NCBI RefSeq assembly: GCF_000801105.2
Contig: NC_079517.1
Coordinates: 4,402,001-4,466,000 of the forward strand
Reading direction: 5' to 3'
Source: Raphanus sativus
Taxonomy: Eukaryota > Streptophyta > Magnoliopsida > Brassicales > Brassicaceae
DNA length: 64,000 bases
The translations under genes and the position numbers were made by a program. The notes below the pieces were generated by a model. That model ran no database searches, was not told the origin of the DNA, and saw only the letters and a program-made list of their open reading frames with translations. Every line of letters starts with the position of its first letter. Position 1 is the stretch's first letter. Of the stretch, positions 61,597-64,000 are shown piece after piece.

Positions 61597-64000
61597 GGAG
61601 GAGATCAACAAGCAATTAAAATTCGCTTCGTCAACGAACTTGTACTGTTCCGAGCCCAATTTGGTCTGGGTTAAAGTAATATACTACTTTTTTTTTAAAA
61701 ATGCTTCGTTTAACTTTGCATTGCTTTGCTTTTTTATGTTTTGATGAATAATTACATTTTTTACAATGTAAGTGTTGATTTCTTATTTACAAATATCATC
61801 CATGCTGTTTCGAGCCAAATACAGTATTGGTCTCTCGTCCCGATCGAATTTGTAGTCTTCCACCTTACTTAAAATAATTAATAAAAGTGAGGTCACACAT
61901 TTGTAGCTTTTTGAAATAAAATGATTATTATATTTCATCTGAGACCTAGACTAATCCTTCTTACTTCTGTAGTTCTGTCAACAACAACAACAAAACTAAC
62001 CCTTTCGATGATATATTAGAGTATCATTTTGATAATATAGTAAGGGCATCTCCAATCTCACTCAATTTTTCACTCTAAAATAGAGTTTAGAGTAAAAAAT
62101 GTTCAAATAGTATTATGTTTCTTACTCTACAATAAAATGAAAATAGGTTTATTCCAAATATAGAGTAAGTTGTTTTTTCTTTGTTCACCACTCTATTTTT
62201 TACTCTAAAATAGAGTACCATTGGAGTAAACTCCATCTCTATTATAGAGTCACTCTTTTTTAGAGTAAAAAATAGAATAAAACCCTTGGAGATACTCTAA
62301 GAATATTAGCTACATCTTTCTGTAAATGTAAGTGTTTCGTAGGTAAATAGTCTAATGACATACACATTATAAATAAATCTACATGTTTATTATCGGGAAT
62401 ATGTTTTTTTGTATATTAAAAGACGGGTGGAAATGTCAAAATCCGTAAATAGTGTTACTTTTTTTTTGAACAACAAATAGTGTTATTATATTAGCAATTA
62501 AAGGCCCTCAATTAAATTTAACGTTTTCTAAAGCTGAAAATTGAAACTATAAGGATTTAAGTAAGTGATAATTTAAAACATAGAGATGCCTCTAAATAAT
62601 AGTAGAGGATATAATGATATAATTGACATATCCAGAAAAGATAAAGGATGGTGAGATGATTGGATATAAACCATGCCGTACAGTCACCCAATCTATTCGT
62701 AAGTACTTTTCGCATTAAGTTCTATAAAAACAAATGGCGTAATATATTTGTCTGCCACAAAATTTATAGCATAGTTTTATATAGGCTTAGACTTTTAGGA
62801 ACGTTCGTAGGGTTACCAAAAAATATTTTGCTTCACCGTCTATCAACTTGCATTTTTCCGTTTATAGAAAATTATCATGGACTTTTATGCAGATTTTTAT
62901 ATAAAAAGGTTCCAACTTTTTCAAAATTAATATTTAGATAAAAATAAAAAAGTATTCTTTCTTTTTTCGTTTTGGGCTAACATCATCTGATTGAAAACAT
63001 AAATACACAACAAACCAGAATATGGTGTCTTTATTAGTATCCAAAACAGATTTTAGCTAACATATTTTCTACTAACTCTTTATGGGGTGGATGTTATGAC
63101 TGGACTAAAACCAAATTATCTGTTCTTTTGGATAGTTGCCAACATCCGTGGGGTACTACTATTCACTGATGTTTATGAACTTATGGGTCATGTCCAGTCA
63201 TAACTATTTTTGGTTCGATCTCTGAGAAATTATGGATATGCAATGAGCAAAAAAATTGACCAAATTAAATTATTGTAATTTTGGTAAATTAGGTGAGCCA
63301 AGTACAAAAAGTTTGTCAAAATATTAGTTGTAAATTTGTAGGTCTATATAACTATATTGAGTGGTGGTGAAGAGTTTGGGTTTAGACTAGAAGATCGAAA
63401 AACATATGACTCGACTGAAGAACAACATTTAGATATGTTTAAACTATAAATTAGTTCATTGCTTTATTTGCGTTTGCGTGTTTATTTTTTTACAATAAGA
63501 TATCGAGAATCCAAAATTTCATGGAGATTATTCAAAAAAAAAAAAAAAATCATGGAGCAAAAACTTTAGTTCATTTAGAATCAGATTTAAAGATGCTAAA
63601 TCTATGGGTTGAAATGCGATATAGGCTAAATAACGGTCTTATTTCGTTATAGTATAGATTTAGATAGTCCTAACCTGTTATGGTACCTGTAGTGACAAAT
63701 CTTACTATATGGCTTTCAATATGAATTTAAGCATGTTAAACGAAGAAAAATGTATTAAATGTAAAAATATATAGCTTTCACATATTATGTGAATTAATGT
63801 AAACTTCGTTTTGAATTATAAAATGTTGAATCTCAATTTAGAGTCGACCTCATACTTATTTAGTTAGACATTGATCTTTCAAATTCCATTTAGATGATTT
63901 ATTCTGTTTAACTATTTATTCTAGCCGACATAATAAAAACTATTTATGCTAGTTTGAGGTTTTTTACTGTTTTTATATCGGTTATTCATCTACCAAAACA
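61597..64000. other. Intergenic DNA downstream of MIPS
   Basis: The first 150-200 bp should be the MIPS 3' UTR. The rest is AT-rich with no supported gene; the 93-residue frame at 62660-62941 has no family features. It contains a Harbinger-type MITE (62044-62297) and a 13-bp inverted repeat pair (63093-63105 and 63192-63204). Confidence 0.5.
62044..62297. mobile_element. Harbinger/Tourist-type MITE
   Basis: A 254-bp element starting GGGCATCTCCAATCTCACTC and ending CTTGGAGATACTC, so its ends are inverted repeats (GRGYATCTCCAA). TAA lies on both sides (62041-62043 and 62298-62300). The interior is palindromic with repeated CTCTAWWWTAGAGT words. GGCATCTCCAA-type termini are widespread in Brassicaceae MITEs. 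Confidence 0.75.

Noticed and set aside
62660..62941. 93-residue frame downstream of MIPS
   Set aside because: It has no recognisable domain and lies in AT-rich intergenic DNA; its length is within chance expectation.

Overview
The window is nuclear DNA of a flowering plant of the mustard family, most likely Brassica or a close relative. Genes have plant-type GT-AG introns in AT-rich surroundings. Their order matches, from memory, a reversed segment of Arabidopsis chromosome 5 (At5g10260 to At5g10170): RABH1-type Rab GTPase, DOT3-like NPH3 protein, two tandem annexins (ANN7, ANN6), a C2-domain protein, an ARM/TPR protein, and finally a MIPS3-type myo-inositol-3-phosphate synthase. Genes I remember between these in Arabidopsis are absent here: the asparagine synthetase between DOT3 and the annexins, and a transporter plus a sulfate transporter between the ARM/TPR gene and MIPS. 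No nucleotide search was possible. Exon borders and repeat edges were counted by hand and may be off by one or two bases.

Layout. 1-20.4 kb is gene-dense: Rab (minus, cut by the window edge), DOT3-like (plus), ANN7-like (plus), ANN6-like (plus, with a near-intact 6.4-kb L1-type LINE in intron 1), the C2 protein (minus) and the ARM/TPR gene (minus, with a small second coding exon). 20.8-56.2 kb is a rearranged tandem array. Its unit is A (the 5' region of the ARM/TPR gene), M (promoter plus exons 1-2 of MIPS, then intron-2 sequence) and X (AT-rich DNA with a Harbinger-like MITE). Three A and three X copies but only two M copies survive, in the order A1-X1-A2-M2-X2-A3-M3-X3. Without later insertions the unit is about 7.66 kb. 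Both X|A junctions carry the same 241-bp foldback, while X3 has a single arm.

Three LTR elements entered after the duplication, each in one copy only and each with a 5-bp target duplication: a 9.0-kb Ty3/gypsy chromovirus in A2 (GTAAC), a 6.4-kb gutted copia-type element in M2 (CTTAC) and a 1.5-kb TRIM-like element in M3 (ATCTT). 56.2-59.3 kb holds an RPA-like gene fragment and a probable Helitron. 59.3-61.6 kb holds the 3' exons of MIPS; exon 3 has lost its 5' part and carries a 230-bp hAT-type MITE. The rest, to 64 kb, is intergenic with one more MITE.

Main points. The MIPS locus is broken into two 5' fragments and one 3' remnant and cannot encode the enzyme from here. The copia-type element has a leader full of hairpin units whose stems change sequence but stay paired. 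The gypsy element appears to separate Gag from Gag-Pol by an 83-bp intron whose acceptor TAG is also the gag stop codon. The MITE in MIPS carries tRNA-like A and B boxes at tRNA spacing.
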